Below, piece by piece: positions 1 to 9,800 of a DNA stretch of 64,000 nucleotides. The stretch comes from a virus. The notes under the pieces are model-generated. The model was not told where the DNA came from, made no database searches, and was given only the letters and a program-made list of their open reading frames with translations. The stretch covers positions 1 to 64,000 of the IMG/VR virus record IMGVR_UViG_3300006735_000023; one strand, given 5' to 3'. A program made the position numbers and the translations under genes. Position 1 is the stretch's first letter; every line of letters begins with the position of its first letter.

Positions 1-1
1 A

Positions 2-2188
2 AAACTTAAATCATTTTATCTAGAAATAGATAAAGGAGTTAGGTTAACCACAGAATCCTTAGGTTTATCGGCAGGTTCTTCAGACATTCTTAGACAAAAT
101 TTATTAGATGCTTCACAATACGCGGCTAGATTTGGTGTTACCGTTGCTGAAATGGCTAAAGTACAAAAAGATATTGCTAGAGTAACAGGAAGAAATTTAT
201 TAGCTTCTAGAAAGAATTTTGAAGCAATATCAGGTATGGTAAAATTAATACCAGATATTGGTGATATTATAGGTGAATTAAATAAATTTGGTTATAACAT
301 GGAAGACTCCATGAAATTAGTTGAAGAAGTTTATAACTACGCTGGTAAGATAGGGTTAAATGCCGAAGAATTTAGTAAAAACTTTAGAAAAAACTACCAA
401 CTAGCGTCTAGATTTAGATTCAAAAATGGTATCGCTGACCTTAAGAAAATAACTGGGGAAGCCCAAAGGTTAATGACAAATATGGAATCTATTGCTGGAT
501 TCGCAGATAAAGTTTTTAGACCAGAGGGGGCAATTGAGGCAGCTGCTCAATTACAAGTATTAGGGGGTCAATTTGGGAAACTAGGAGACCCTTTCAAACT
601 AATGCATATGGCCAGAAATGATATGGCAGGTTTTGTTGATGAAGTAATGAATGCAACCAAATTTACAGCATTTTTTAATAAACAAACAGGAGAATTTGAT
701 TTGGCGGCCTCAGATTTAGATCGACTAAGAGAATTGGCTAAAATTACCGGTGAGGACTTCAAAACTTTAGCAGATAGGGCACTTCTACAATCCCAGTTCG
801 GAATGATTGACCAACAAATACGAGCAAGAGTTAGTGCTGAAGATAGGTTAATGATACAAAATATGGCTAAGGTTGGTAAAGATGGTAGATTTACAATGGA
901 GATTAAAGATGCATACGGACACGTACAAAAAGTAGTAGACGTTTCTAAACTAACTCCAGAAATGATTAAAGAAATGAGAGAAAATCAAAAAGCTCTAGAG
1001 GCCCGTTCTAAAGATTTAATGACATTCCAAGAAAACTTTGACGCAGTTGCTAATATGTTAAGATTAACACTTTTACCAGTAATGGAACTTCTTGGTGGTC
1101 TTGCACGTGATTTATCAGAATGGTTGGCAAATCTTAGCGATAGGATGAAAACAGTAATTTCTGTTGGTGTTATAGCATTGGGTGCTTTTTTCGCCTATAA
1201 ATCTATGACAATTGCTGGAGGAATTTTTGGAGCCGCAGCTGGAAGAGCGATGGCAATGACTGGAGGAATGGCAGGTGGTGCGGGAATGGCGAGTGGTTCT
1301 CAAATGTTAGGTGCTGGTAAGATGCAAAAAGCTAGATTACTTGGTACTGCTGCGGTTATCGCAGCCATTGGGGCGGCGGTTATGATGGTAGGTGCTGGTG
1401 TTAATTTTGCAACTAAAGGATTTGCTAGATTGGCCGAGAGTATGGCTTCATTACCAGTTACACACTTACAAGCTTTTAGTGATATAGTTAGTACTATTAT
1501 GTGGTCAATGACCGCAATGATTGGAATATTAGCTTTAACCGCTGCTGGTTTAATGGCGTTTGGTGCGATGGCTACAACTCCAGTAATGTGGGCGGCTGTT
1601 GGAGTGTTACTTGCAATAGGAGGTGCCGCGTTAATGTTAGGAGGTGGTATTGCTTTGGCGAGTTATGGTATGTCTCTTCTAGTCGCAGAAATGGCTAAAT
1701 TGGGAGATTTTGCTGGAATAGGAATGGAAATGTTATTAATGTCCGCAGCAATAGCGACTTTAGGTTTATCTTTGGCGGCGTTAGGTTATACTTTAATGAA
1801 CCCATTCGGTGCTGTTGGTGCAGTTGCTGGAATGGGAATATTATGGGCGTTTAGTGAAATGGGACCAAACCTACAAAAAGCAGGTGAAGGGGCAAAACTA
1901 TTAACTACAAATTTATATAAATTAGGTGGTGCAGTATCATCTTTAGGAGATGATAATATGGGAGGGGCTCTAGGAAAACTAGAAAGAATTTCAAATTTAG
2001 TACAGAACACCAAAACAAACCCTATAAGAGTACTAGTTGAAGGAGATTTAGGAGGTAAGTTAGATCTAGATGTTGTTGGAGATTCAGGACTAAGAAAAAT
2101 ATTATTAAATGATGGTAGATTCCTAAGAGACCTAACAGAAGAAATAGAAGAAAGATTAAATCTTGACGCTAAAATAAGTGGAAAATAA
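2..2188 (+). CDS. Tail tape measure protein, C-terminal part (partial at left edge)
   Basis: The frame is open from base 2, so the gene begins upstream and the first visible Met (152) is probably internal. About 729 codons are visible. The N-terminal half is helical and charged. The C-terminal half has long Ala/Gly/Met-rich hydrophobic stretches, roughly 330-480 and 500-620 residues after that Met, broken by short polar loops; these look like membrane-spanning or membrane-inserting helices. Tape measure proteins set tail length inside the tube and often carry such segments for DNA delivery across the inner membrane. Its position just before tube-initiator, gp53-like and hub genes matches T4 order (29, 48, 54, 53). 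No peptidase or lysozyme motif is visible in this part. The family call is inferred from composition and synteny. Confidence 0.7.
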   Translation, partial: KLKSFYLEIDKGVRLTTESLGLSAGSSDILRQNLLDASQYAARFGVTVAEMAKVQKDIARVTGRNLLASRKNFEAISGMVKLIPDIGDIIGELNKFGYNMEDSMKLVEEVYNYAGKIGLNAEEFSKNFRKNYQLASRFRFKNGIADLKKITGEAQRLMTNMESIAGFADKVFRPEGAIEAAAQLQVLGGQFGKLGDPFKLMHMARNDMAGFVDEVMNATKFTAFFNKQTGEFDLAASDLDRLRELAKITGEDFKTLADRALLQSQFGMIDQQIRARVSAEDRLMIQNMAKVGKDGRFTMEIKDAYGHVQKVVDVSKLTPEMIKEMRENQKALEARSKDLMTFQENFDAVANMLRLTLLPVMELLGGLARDLSEWLANLSDRMKTVISVGVIALGAFFAYKSMTIAGGIFGAAAGRAMAMTGGMAGGAGMASGSQMLGAGKMQKARLLGTAAVIAAIGAAVMMVGAGVNFATKGFARLAESMASLPVTHLQAFSDIVSTIMWSMTAMIGILALTAAGLMAFGAMATTPVMWAAVGVLLAIGGAALMLGGGIALASYGMSLLVAEMAKLGDFAGIGMEMLLMSAAIATLGLSLAALGYTLMNPFGAVGAVAGMGILWAFSEMGPNLQKAGEGAKLLTTNLYKLGGAVSSLGDDNMGGALGKLERISNLVQNTKTNPIRVLVEGDLGGKLDLDVVGDSGLRKILLNDGRFLRDLTEEIEERLNLDAKISGK

Positions 2189-2238
2189 TTTTATGAAATC
2201 ATTTGATTCAAAAATTCTCCATAAAAGTTAATTAAAAA

Positions 2239-2251
2239 TATTTATTCTAAA
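2239..2251 (+). promoter_or_regulatory. TATTTATNNTAAA motif upstream of the 2259 gene
   Basis: TATTTATTCTAAA begins 20 bases before the ATG in the 70-base gap after the tape measure gene, and is followed by AAGGG. Leftmost of the seven sites. Confidence 0.4.
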
Positions 2252-2258
2252 AGGGATT

Positions 2259-5200
2259 ATGCCAACAAATATAGATAATGTATTAATTCAAGGAGTACCT
2301 ACAGTTACAACCACAGAGGAACTAAGAGAGTGGTTACTTAATAGGAACCTCCCAAATGTAATCACAGAAGACGGATTCCAACAAAACATTGAAATGTTTG
2401 AAGAATCTTCTCTCTTGTTTGAGGAGTCAAACAATGCTCTTTTCCAAAGTAGTATTGTTTCAAATACTTTTTTCCAAACAGGATTTTATTATGATGCGGG
2501 TGTAAATTTAGGGGCTAATTCAGGACCTATCTATTCTGACACAAACTTAGGTGAACTCAACATAGACACAGTAACTAATGTCGTTGGTGACCAAATGCCA
2601 CACATTGAATGTGAATTACCACCGTATATATTTCCTATTGTAGCTAGTAGTTTATGTGAAATAAATTTATTTAGTAGTGAACAAGAATATACGGCTAATG
2701 GTCAAGATTATTATAATGTACCTACTTCAGATGGTACTCCAGTTTCGGATATGTATAACCCAGATAATTTTACAAAATTACCACCATCACAGGCACGAAA
2801 TACATACAATAACTTTACGGCATTAAATCAGTATGGTTTTAATTCGCTCGATATCATCACTAGAACTCAAGCACAAAATCCTGCAGATAACCCTTATTCA
2901 TGGTTTATGAATAACCCAACAATGTATGACTTGTTTATCTCTCCAGATTTTGATGGTAACTTTATGAGATTTGATGCTACAGCTTTGGAGTTGACCAGAT
3001 TAGATCAACATTTTTATGGTCTAAAGATAGACCAACGTGGTTTTGAGTTTAATAATGCTTCTGCTCCTGACGGTTCAGGTATAAAAACTTTTTACACACC
3101 ACTACAACCATATAATCAAGGTAGTTCAGAGGCACCATCAACCCTTATTCAAAATACAAGAATTTTAGAACAGTTTATATTAGGGTCTTACGGTAGTAGA
3201 ATTACAAGAGACGCTCTTTTATTAAGAAATAAATTTGCTTCAGATAATATGTATCTTTCTAATAGGTTTGGTGTAGGAGGGATAGATTCTATTGAAGGTG
3301 CTGTTTCCTTAAATAATGATTATTTAAGTTTAGCCTGGGTACAATCCGGTCCACGTAAACCAAAATCAAATACGAATTATTTTGTTGCTCAATTAAATTT
3401 AGCTAACTTAGACCCAACAAGATTAGCGGGTTCACTTTCAGATCCAGTAATTGATCCTAACTTTGGACAAGATAGGGCACTTGTACAAGAGTTTGATATT
3501 TCTGATAGATATAAAAATATAGAAAGTGCTGAAACATGGGTACCAGACCAATTTAGAGAACCAGGTTCCTACCCTCAAGATATAGGAAATCAGGGGTTAT
3601 TAAATTACACACAACGAATTGTAAACCTATCATCTTCAGGTACAACAGCTACAAACACTAATGTTGGTGATAGTATTAGGCAAGATACATCATATCTTAA
3701 AACCGCTAGAGGTACTGTTAGTAGAGGTTCAGGAATAGATAGTTACAGTAACGATAGTAATCGACCATATGCTAGAAGTTGGGTTAGAACAGATAAGTAT
3801 GGGGCTAAAAGAGGGGAAAGACCAAGAAACTATTCACGTTACGATGCTCTTTTGAGACACCAGAGATTAATTAAAGAAAGTACTGGTTGGAGTAAAGGTG
3901 CGAGTGTTATAAGTGATGTAGGAGGGGCTCATATGGCACCTAATGATAGGACGGACACAAAAAACTTTATGTTTTCCATAGAAAATTTAGCTTGGAAAGA
4001 CCACGCATTAGAAAACTTAGCTTCTCATGAAATAGGACCTAATGGTGGTAGATTGATGTGGTTTCCACCTTATATAGAAAGTTGGACAGAAAACAGTAGT
4101 GCAAATTGGACACAGACTGATTTCTTAGGAAGAATGGAACCTATATTCACATATAAAAATTCTTTTAGACAAGCAAACTTAAACTTTATGATGGTGACTG
4201 ATTATCCGGAAGTTTTAGATAATATTGTTCCTGATTTTGAAGGTAGAAACGCCGATATGCAAGCTGCACAATTTTTTGGTGGTGAAGATTTTGATGCAAA
4301 ATACAGAGATATTATTTTAGAGGGTAAACCTTGGGTTGGTAATACAGAGTTTGAGGGACAAATGAATGAAGTTATAAACGCAGGAGAAAAAGATGCTTCG
4401 GAATTTCTTCCTGAAATAACAGAGGCGGTACCAGGCAATTATGATACTATACCTACAACACTATACTATTTTAGTGGTTGTACGGAAATAGGGTCTAGAA
4501 CTTTTTGGAATTGGCCTTATTCACCCGACCAAGAATTTTCTTTTGAGTGTTCGAATTGTGGTTATTTATGGGAAGGACAATATCAGGCAGTCACTGAAGA
4601 TACGGCATTTAAGTCAAGAGGAGGAACAGCAAAAATTGGGGCAAAAACAAGAGTAAATGAAATGGCTCAATTTTTAGCAACTGACCATGGAAAAAGATAC
4701 AAAGTAGTTTTTACATATTATAAAGCTCCAGTAAGGGACTATATGTCAATGCAAATACAAGACTACCAAGCAAATAATGGACAATGGTTTACCGAGTCAT
4801 TACCTACAGAGACACCACTTTCAGAAGAAGCTATTGAGTTGGTTAATAAAGATTACCAAACCTGTGGTCCTATAAGGGCGGCTAGATTATTACAAGGATT
4901 TAACCCGTTGGTAGTTGCTGCAGAAAGTGCGACCACAACAACAGAAACTTGGTACTCTGATGAAGACCCACCAGAAGGTAGATATGAAATAAAATTTGGT
5001 GGAGACTCTAGTTATGATGATATATTATTAGAAAAACTAGTAACTTCTGGTAGTACAGTTTATCCAGGACACATACACGCTATTCCTGTCACAATTCATT
5101 TAGAATTAAATAACGAATTAGTGTCTACAGAAGCTGTGGAAGCAGCCACTGCGGAATTTGAACAAAGAAAAACTACAGTAAGGGATAATTATACAGATGC

Positions 5201-6539
5201 TGGTAACTATAGGATACCAGACGGTACTTTTTTTGAGGCTTTAGAACAACAAGATTTATTCGCTTATAATAATTATAAAGACAATATAAAAAACTTTCAT
5301 CCTGCGTTTCACTCCATTCACCCTTGTGCTTTTAACTCAAGAATGACATTCCTAAATCAATGTCTTAGGGCGGGACCATCTTTAGAGGGTACTGTTGGAC
5401 CAAATAACATGTCATTTGGTAGACCACCAATATGTGTTTTAAGGTTAGGAGATTTTTATCATTGTAAAGTTGTTATTAATAATATAGATTTTAGTTATGA
5501 ACAACCTTTCTGGGATCTTAATCCTGAGGGTATTGGAGCACAACCATGGATAGTAAGAGTCTCGATGCAATTTTTTATAGTGGGAGGTATGAGTTTAGCT
5601 GGTCCACTTTCACAATTACAAAACGCAGTTTCATTCAACTATTTTGCAAATACTGAATTATGTGAAATGGATAGGTCAAATCCAAATATTGGTAAAGAGA
5701 AAGAAGAGGAAATTGTGATAGAAGAACAACCTACTGGTTGTCCTTGTGATGGTACAATAGACGGACATCCGGCTGGTACAACAAATGACGCATGTTGTGT
5801 TGAGGACGTTGAGGAATTTGATAGTACTGGTGGAGATCAATTTGATAGCACAGGTGGAGATCAATTTGATAGCACAGGTGGAGATCAATTTGATAGTACT
5901 GGTGGGGATGAATTTGATAGTACTGGGGCAGACGATATTGAGTATGGTTTGGTTTGGGAAGGTGCAATAGGTAGTGTAAAACTAACAGGAATGTATGATA
6001 ACGGCCCACAAGACGGGTACTTTACAGATAATTCGAATATCCAAGCTGGTAAGCAGTTCTGGATGGCCATTGGACTTGCTAGACTTGAAAATAATACTTG
6101 GAAATTAGTATATGGTTTTGAAGGTGGTGGTTCTATAGCAAGAGGACAAAATGGGGTAACAGTTTCACCTGCGGCGATGCCTCCTCGAGAAATGTTTGAG
6201 ATAGTAATAAATTCAGATGGTAACGAATGTTTAGAAGCACAAACTGCTGGTTGTACAGCGTTAAATGATGCGATTACATACGCTATACAACATAATGAAA
6301 GTATAATTAGTGGATGGTTTAATGACCAAGCACAAACCTATTTTGCTAAATCTGGTTGTGATAATACAGGTGGTAATGAGTGTCCTAGAGTCGTGGTAGA
6401 TTATTGTGTTGATATGTATACGGGAGAGCCTTATAATAATAGTACTTTTGAACAATGTCTGACCAATCCAAACGGTACAAATTACACTGAAAGTGATAAT
6501 AATGGAGGTAGAGAAATCTATTCACTAACAGGGAATTAA
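2259..6539 (+). CDS. Putative inner baseplate / tail-tube initiator protein with tandem FDSTGGDQ repeat
   Basis: This 1426-residue virion protein lies between the tape measure gene and the gp53-like gene, where T4 places tube-initiator genes 48/54. A segment around residues 570-650 has Trp-rich text, then GRMEPIFTYKNSFRQANLNF, which resembles the conserved region of baseplate tube-initiator proteins; that link is inference. The rest is beta-rich with little recognisable. One CxxC (ECSNCG) lies near residue 766, and a Cys cluster (GCPCDG, ACCVED) near 1160-1180. Residues 1187-1226 are five copies of an eight-residue acidic unit, followed by a C-terminal domain of about 200 residues with more Cys. 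The start is ATG at 2259, preceded by AAGGG and by a TATTTAT-type motif at 2239. The size is far above T4 gp48 or gp54, so it may be a fusion or an unrelated structural protein. Confidence 0.5.
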   Translation: MPTNIDNVLIQGVPTVTTTEELREWLLNRNLPNVITEDGFQQNIEMFEESSLLFEESNNALFQSSIVSNTFFQTGFYYDAGVNLGANSGPIYSDTNLGELNIDTVTNVVGDQMPHIECELPPYIFPIVASSLCEINLFSSEQEYTANGQDYYNVPTSDGTPVSDMYNPDNFTKLPPSQARNTYNNFTALNQYGFNSLDIITRTQAQNPADNPYSWFMNNPTMYDLFISPDFDGNFMRFDATALELTRLDQHFYGLKIDQRGFEFNNASAPDGSGIKTFYTPLQPYNQGSSEAPSTLIQNTRILEQFILGSYGSRITRDALLLRNKFASDNMYLSNRFGVGGIDSIEGAVSLNNDYLSLAWVQSGPRKPKSNTNYFVAQLNLANLDPTRLAGSLSDPVIDPNFGQDRALVQEFDISDRYKNIESAETWVPDQFREPGSYPQDIGNQGLLNYTQRIVNLSSSGTTATNTNVGDSIRQDTSYLKTARGTVSRGSGIDSYSNDSNRPYARSWVRTDKYGAKRGERPRNYSRYDALLRHQRLIKESTGWSKGASVISDVGGAHMAPNDRTDTKNFMFSIENLAWKDHALENLASHEIGPNGGRLMWFPPYIESWTENSSANWTQTDFLGRMEPIFTYKNSFRQANLNFMMVTDYPEVLDNIVPDFEGRNADMQAAQFFGGEDFDAKYRDIILEGKPWVGNTEFEGQMNEVINAGEKDASEFLPEITEAVPGNYDTIPTTLYYFSGCTEIGSRTFWNWPYSPDQEFSFECSNCGYLWEGQYQAVTEDTAFKSRGGTAKIGAKTRVNEMAQFLATDHGKRYKVVFTYYKAPVRDYMSMQIQDYQANNGQWFTESLPTETPLSEEAIELVNKDYQTCGPIRAARLLQGFNPLVVAAESATTTTETWYSDEDPPEGRYEIKFGGDSSYDDILLEKLVTSGSTVYPGHIHAIPVTIHLELNNELVSTEAVEAATAEFEQRKTTVRDNYTDAGNYRIPDGTFFEALEQQDLFAYNNYKDNIKNFHPAFHSIHPCAFNSRMTFLNQCLRAGPSLEGTVGPNNMSFGRPPICVLRLGDFYHCKVVINNIDFSYEQPFWDLNPEGIGAQPWIVRVSMQFFIVGGMSLAGPLSQLQNAVSFNYFANTELCEMDRSNPNIGKEKEEEIVIEEQPTGCPCDGTIDGHPAGTTNDACCVEDVEEFDSTGGDQFDSTGGDQFDSTGGDQFDSTGGDEFDSTGADDIEYGLVWEGAIGSVKLTGMYDNGPQDGYFTDNSNIQAGKQFWMAIGLARLENNTWKLVYGFEGGGSIARGQNGVTVSPAAMPPREMFEIVINSDGNECLEAQTAGCTALNDAITYAIQHNESIISGWFNDQAQTYFAKSGCDNTGGNECPRVVVDYCVDMYTGEPYNNSTFEQCLTNPNGTNYTESDNNGGREIYSLTGN
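5817..5936 (+). repeat. In-frame tandem repeat, 5 x 24 bases (FDSTGGDQ)
   Basis: Five head-to-tail 24-base units encode FDSTGGDQ three times, then FDSTGGDE and FDSTGADD. Units 2 and 3 are identical; the others differ at a few third positions and in the last codons. It sits at residues 1187-1226, between a Cys cluster and a C-terminal domain, so it is probably a flexible acidic linker. The number of copies could vary by slippage. Confidence 0.95.
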
Positions 6540-6550
6540 AATAAAATAAT

Positions 6551-6871
6551 ATGAGTTTATATTACAATAGATATTACAAAATGACAGGACCAGGAGGTAA
6601 GTCTAAACCTATGCCATTCATAAAACTACAGATAAAACCAACAGATAAATATGAAACATATAAAATAGGTGTAACTAGATTTGATAAACTGAGTCAAAAA
6701 TATTATGGAAATTCTCTACACGGATGGTTAATAATGTTAGCAAATGGAGAAAAAGGTGGATTAGAATTTACTATAAAAGACGGAGATGTGATAAGAATCC
6801 CTTTTCCCTTCAAAGAAACTTTACAAGAATACGAAGATGCAGTAAATAGGTACATTAAACTAAATGGTTAG
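6551..6871 (+). CDS. 53: gp53-like baseplate wedge protein (LysM-like)
   Basis: This 106-residue protein has the LysM-like pattern of phage gp53 wedge subunits: a Tyr-Lys-Ile-Gly strand, RFDKLSQKYYGNSLHGWLIM, and then a final DGDVIRIPFPF strand. In T4, gp53 clamps the gp6-gp7 wedge core and holds neighbouring wedges together in the inner baseplate; its C-terminal part carries the LysM fold. The protein here is shorter than T4 gp53 (about 196 residues), consistent with keeping mainly that part. It lies 11 bases after the previous gene and 2 bases before the hub gene, as expected for co-translated baseplate parts. The LysM here is structural rather than a free peptidoglycan-binding enzyme. Confidence 0.75.
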   Translation: MSLYYNRYYKMTGPGGKSKPMPFIKLQIKPTDKYETYKIGVTRFDKLSQKYYGNSLHGWLIMLANGEKGGLEFTIKDGDVIRIPFPFKETLQEYEDAVNRYIKLNG

Positions 6872-6873
6872 AA

Positions 6874-9800
6874 ATGGGAATACAATTAATAGATCCTAAT
6901 GAGGAAATAAGAAAATACATTAAAGGACAGGCTAATCTACCATATCCTACCGATATTAACAAGGGGCCCGTTATAGTTCCGCCTGAAGATTTAGTTATGT
7001 ATGTGGATTTAGAGGTAATACTTCCGGGGAGAAGTGTTATTGTTGATGATTCTGCTTCACAAAATCAAAAAAGATCACATATTGGATTTGTAGTACCAAA
7101 AAAAGGACAACTCCCTGGTAGAGACGAAACAGAAAGAAATCAAAAACCTTATAGTCCAGATGATAACTATGGAGGATTAGGAACCTCTTGGACAAACATT
7201 GGTGGACTTTCAGGATTTATGAAAAATAAAGACAATAGTTATGTAAATCAGGACGAATTTGGGAGTTTTCAAAAATCAGGAGATTGGAACGAAACCTTTG
7301 GAATAACAGATATTTCTATAAAGTTAAATGCTTCTTTTGAACCACAAGTTTTTATAAATTTTGTGGACATTAGAGGGGCTACTTTAATGGAACCAGGACT
7401 TAATTCTCCTTACGCCGCATTTTTTCATATGCCATACCCTTTATTTACTTTAACAGTTAAAGGATTTTACGGTCAAGGTATTTCATACAAATTACACCTT
7501 ATGAAGTTTAATTCTAAATTTGATGCAGAAACTGGTAATTTTAATATATCTTGTGAATTTATTGGTTTCACCTTTACCTATTTAGCTGATATACCAGCAA
7601 TTTATGCAGATGTCGGTCCTGATATGATGGTACATTATCATGGAGTAGGAGGAGGGAAAGACCCAGCTAAGCCATGGCCCGAAGGTTCTATGACTCTAGG
7701 TACTTACATTTCCAATATTGCAGATATGGCAACTAAAATGGATGCTTATGCTGAAGACGCAGAAACCATAGAGTATAATGATATGAATTTTGCTCTAGAC
7801 TCTCTTAGAGTAATTAGAGGACACTGGAGTTTAGTAATATCAGATTTATTAGAAAGTGGAGGAGAAAAAACATATACCTATAGTGAAGAAGAAAAAAAGA
7901 TAACAGTTTCCGCTTGTGTAGTGGAACCAAGCTCAACAGATCCAACTAAAGACGTTAATGGTGACCCAATACCAACCGGAGAACACCCCGATCTTTTAAT
8001 TACCTCTGGTACTAAACGTGCAGAAAATGCAAATGATGCGTATAGAAAATTATATATAGCTTTTGAAGGACATGACCAAAAAGTACAAGACAATGCAAGA
8101 GTTCAAGAGTTAAATGGTACAAACGCAATGAAAGTCTACGCAACCGATGTGTTTGATGAAATTGCTGAAACAACAGCAATTAGTAAATTACAAGATAAAA
8201 ATTACCCAAGTATTAATGACATAAGCACTTCTGCTTATGCTGGTTCACTACCTTGTGATAAAAATTTAGATGGTACGATCGCAGACGATGAAAAAACATC
8301 TTGTTGGGGATGTGTACAAGTAGACGGTAAAAAATTCTTATTAGACTTAGATAAAACTATTAAAAAAGCAGAACTTTTACTTGCACAATTAAAAAAGAAA
8401 AAATTAGAATCAGAAAATGATATAAAATTAGGGGCTTTAGTTATGCCACCTACACTTGAAAATATATTTAAGATGTTATGTAACGGTGTCGGAGGATTTA
8501 ATTGGTCACTAAATAACGTATCCGAGTTAGCAGATACACAACATCAAGAAGATCCATATCTAAAAGATCTTTTACTTAAAAATCCTACTACCGGTTCAGA
8601 TATAAAAGAAAATGCTGAAAGAATTTTTTCTTGGCCTTTAGTTTATAAAACAAAAGAAGATAGAGTAGATAAAGAGGTTAACACAGGTATTATTAAAAAA
8701 CAAAATGTAACCAGGTTTGAAAAAGTTTTTCCAGGGGCTAAAATAAGTCAAGACATATATGAATATCCTGAATATACTACAGATCCTTATTTTTGGCCCG
8801 AAATAGGATTTATAGAACTACTAATTAATACAATCATTAAAAAAACTAAATTATTGAATGTGGAGTGGAATCCAGACGATAATGAATTTAGTTCACAAGG
8901 TGAATCTTACATTCCCGCAATAATTGAAGAAACACCAGGGGTGACTAATCCTTATAAAGGTTTAGAGGATGTAAAACTACAAATTATTCCCTTAATGGCT
9001 TTAAGAACTCTTCTTAGATTAGGACATAGTAATCATTTTATGATGGAAGATGAGGAGAAAATATCGATACTAGGAGATACACTAGCTTCTTCGATTGAAA
9101 TCTATGGTCCAAAATTTACTAAAACAAAAAGAGATGAGGCGATAAAAATATTAGGAGAGGCGGAGGCAGAGGCTTTAATTGTCGGAGTACAAGATTCTAA
9201 TGAAACTAAAGAAAGATTACGAGAATTATTTACAGTTTTAACTGGAGAATTAAGAGAAAGTAATGATGGTTCGGCAAAGGTAGCTAGGAAAAAAGCAATG
9301 GAATTATTAAAAAAAGCCGGTTATAAAACAGGTGAGGTTACCGGTGAAAAAGTTTACTATACTAGAGGAGGGAGTAACGACGATATAGTACAAAATGAGG
9401 ATGGTACAGTTGAGAAAGGAACTTATAGTTTTTATGGAACACAAGGTAAACTTAGTGGTAAGCAAATTACAAGAGATGGAGGATACTACTTACCAAATGT
9501 ATTGGAAGAACTAAGTACAAACATATTTTTTCATCCTTGTGGAACAGAGGCAGGAGCCAATACTAATATGACAACATGTCCTGGTTTTTTTATAAGTGAT
9601 GTTAGTTCATATGAAATTAATGCTAGTGTTATAAGTCCCGAACAAGAAAAAACACTTGAAAAAGAAAAGTCTGCGATGGAAGATTACTATGAAAGTGGAT
9701 ATGGGGTTTCTGAATACTCACCTTCTATAAAGTTATATGTGGGTCCACAAGGTACTTTAGATTATGATTGGAAAAAATGGTTAGGTTGGGATTTTTACTC

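Noticed and set aside
2194-2232. Mini-ORF in the gap after the tape measure gene
   Set aside because: Twelve codons, no homology visible, and no distinctive start signal; not supported as a gene.
5817-5936. Possible CRISPR array from the 24-base repeats
   Set aside because: The units are directly adjacent with no spacers and are translated in frame; they form a protein repeat.
6551-6871. Free peptidoglycan-binding LysM enzyme
   Set aside because: It has no catalytic domain, and position and size fit the gp53 wedge family.
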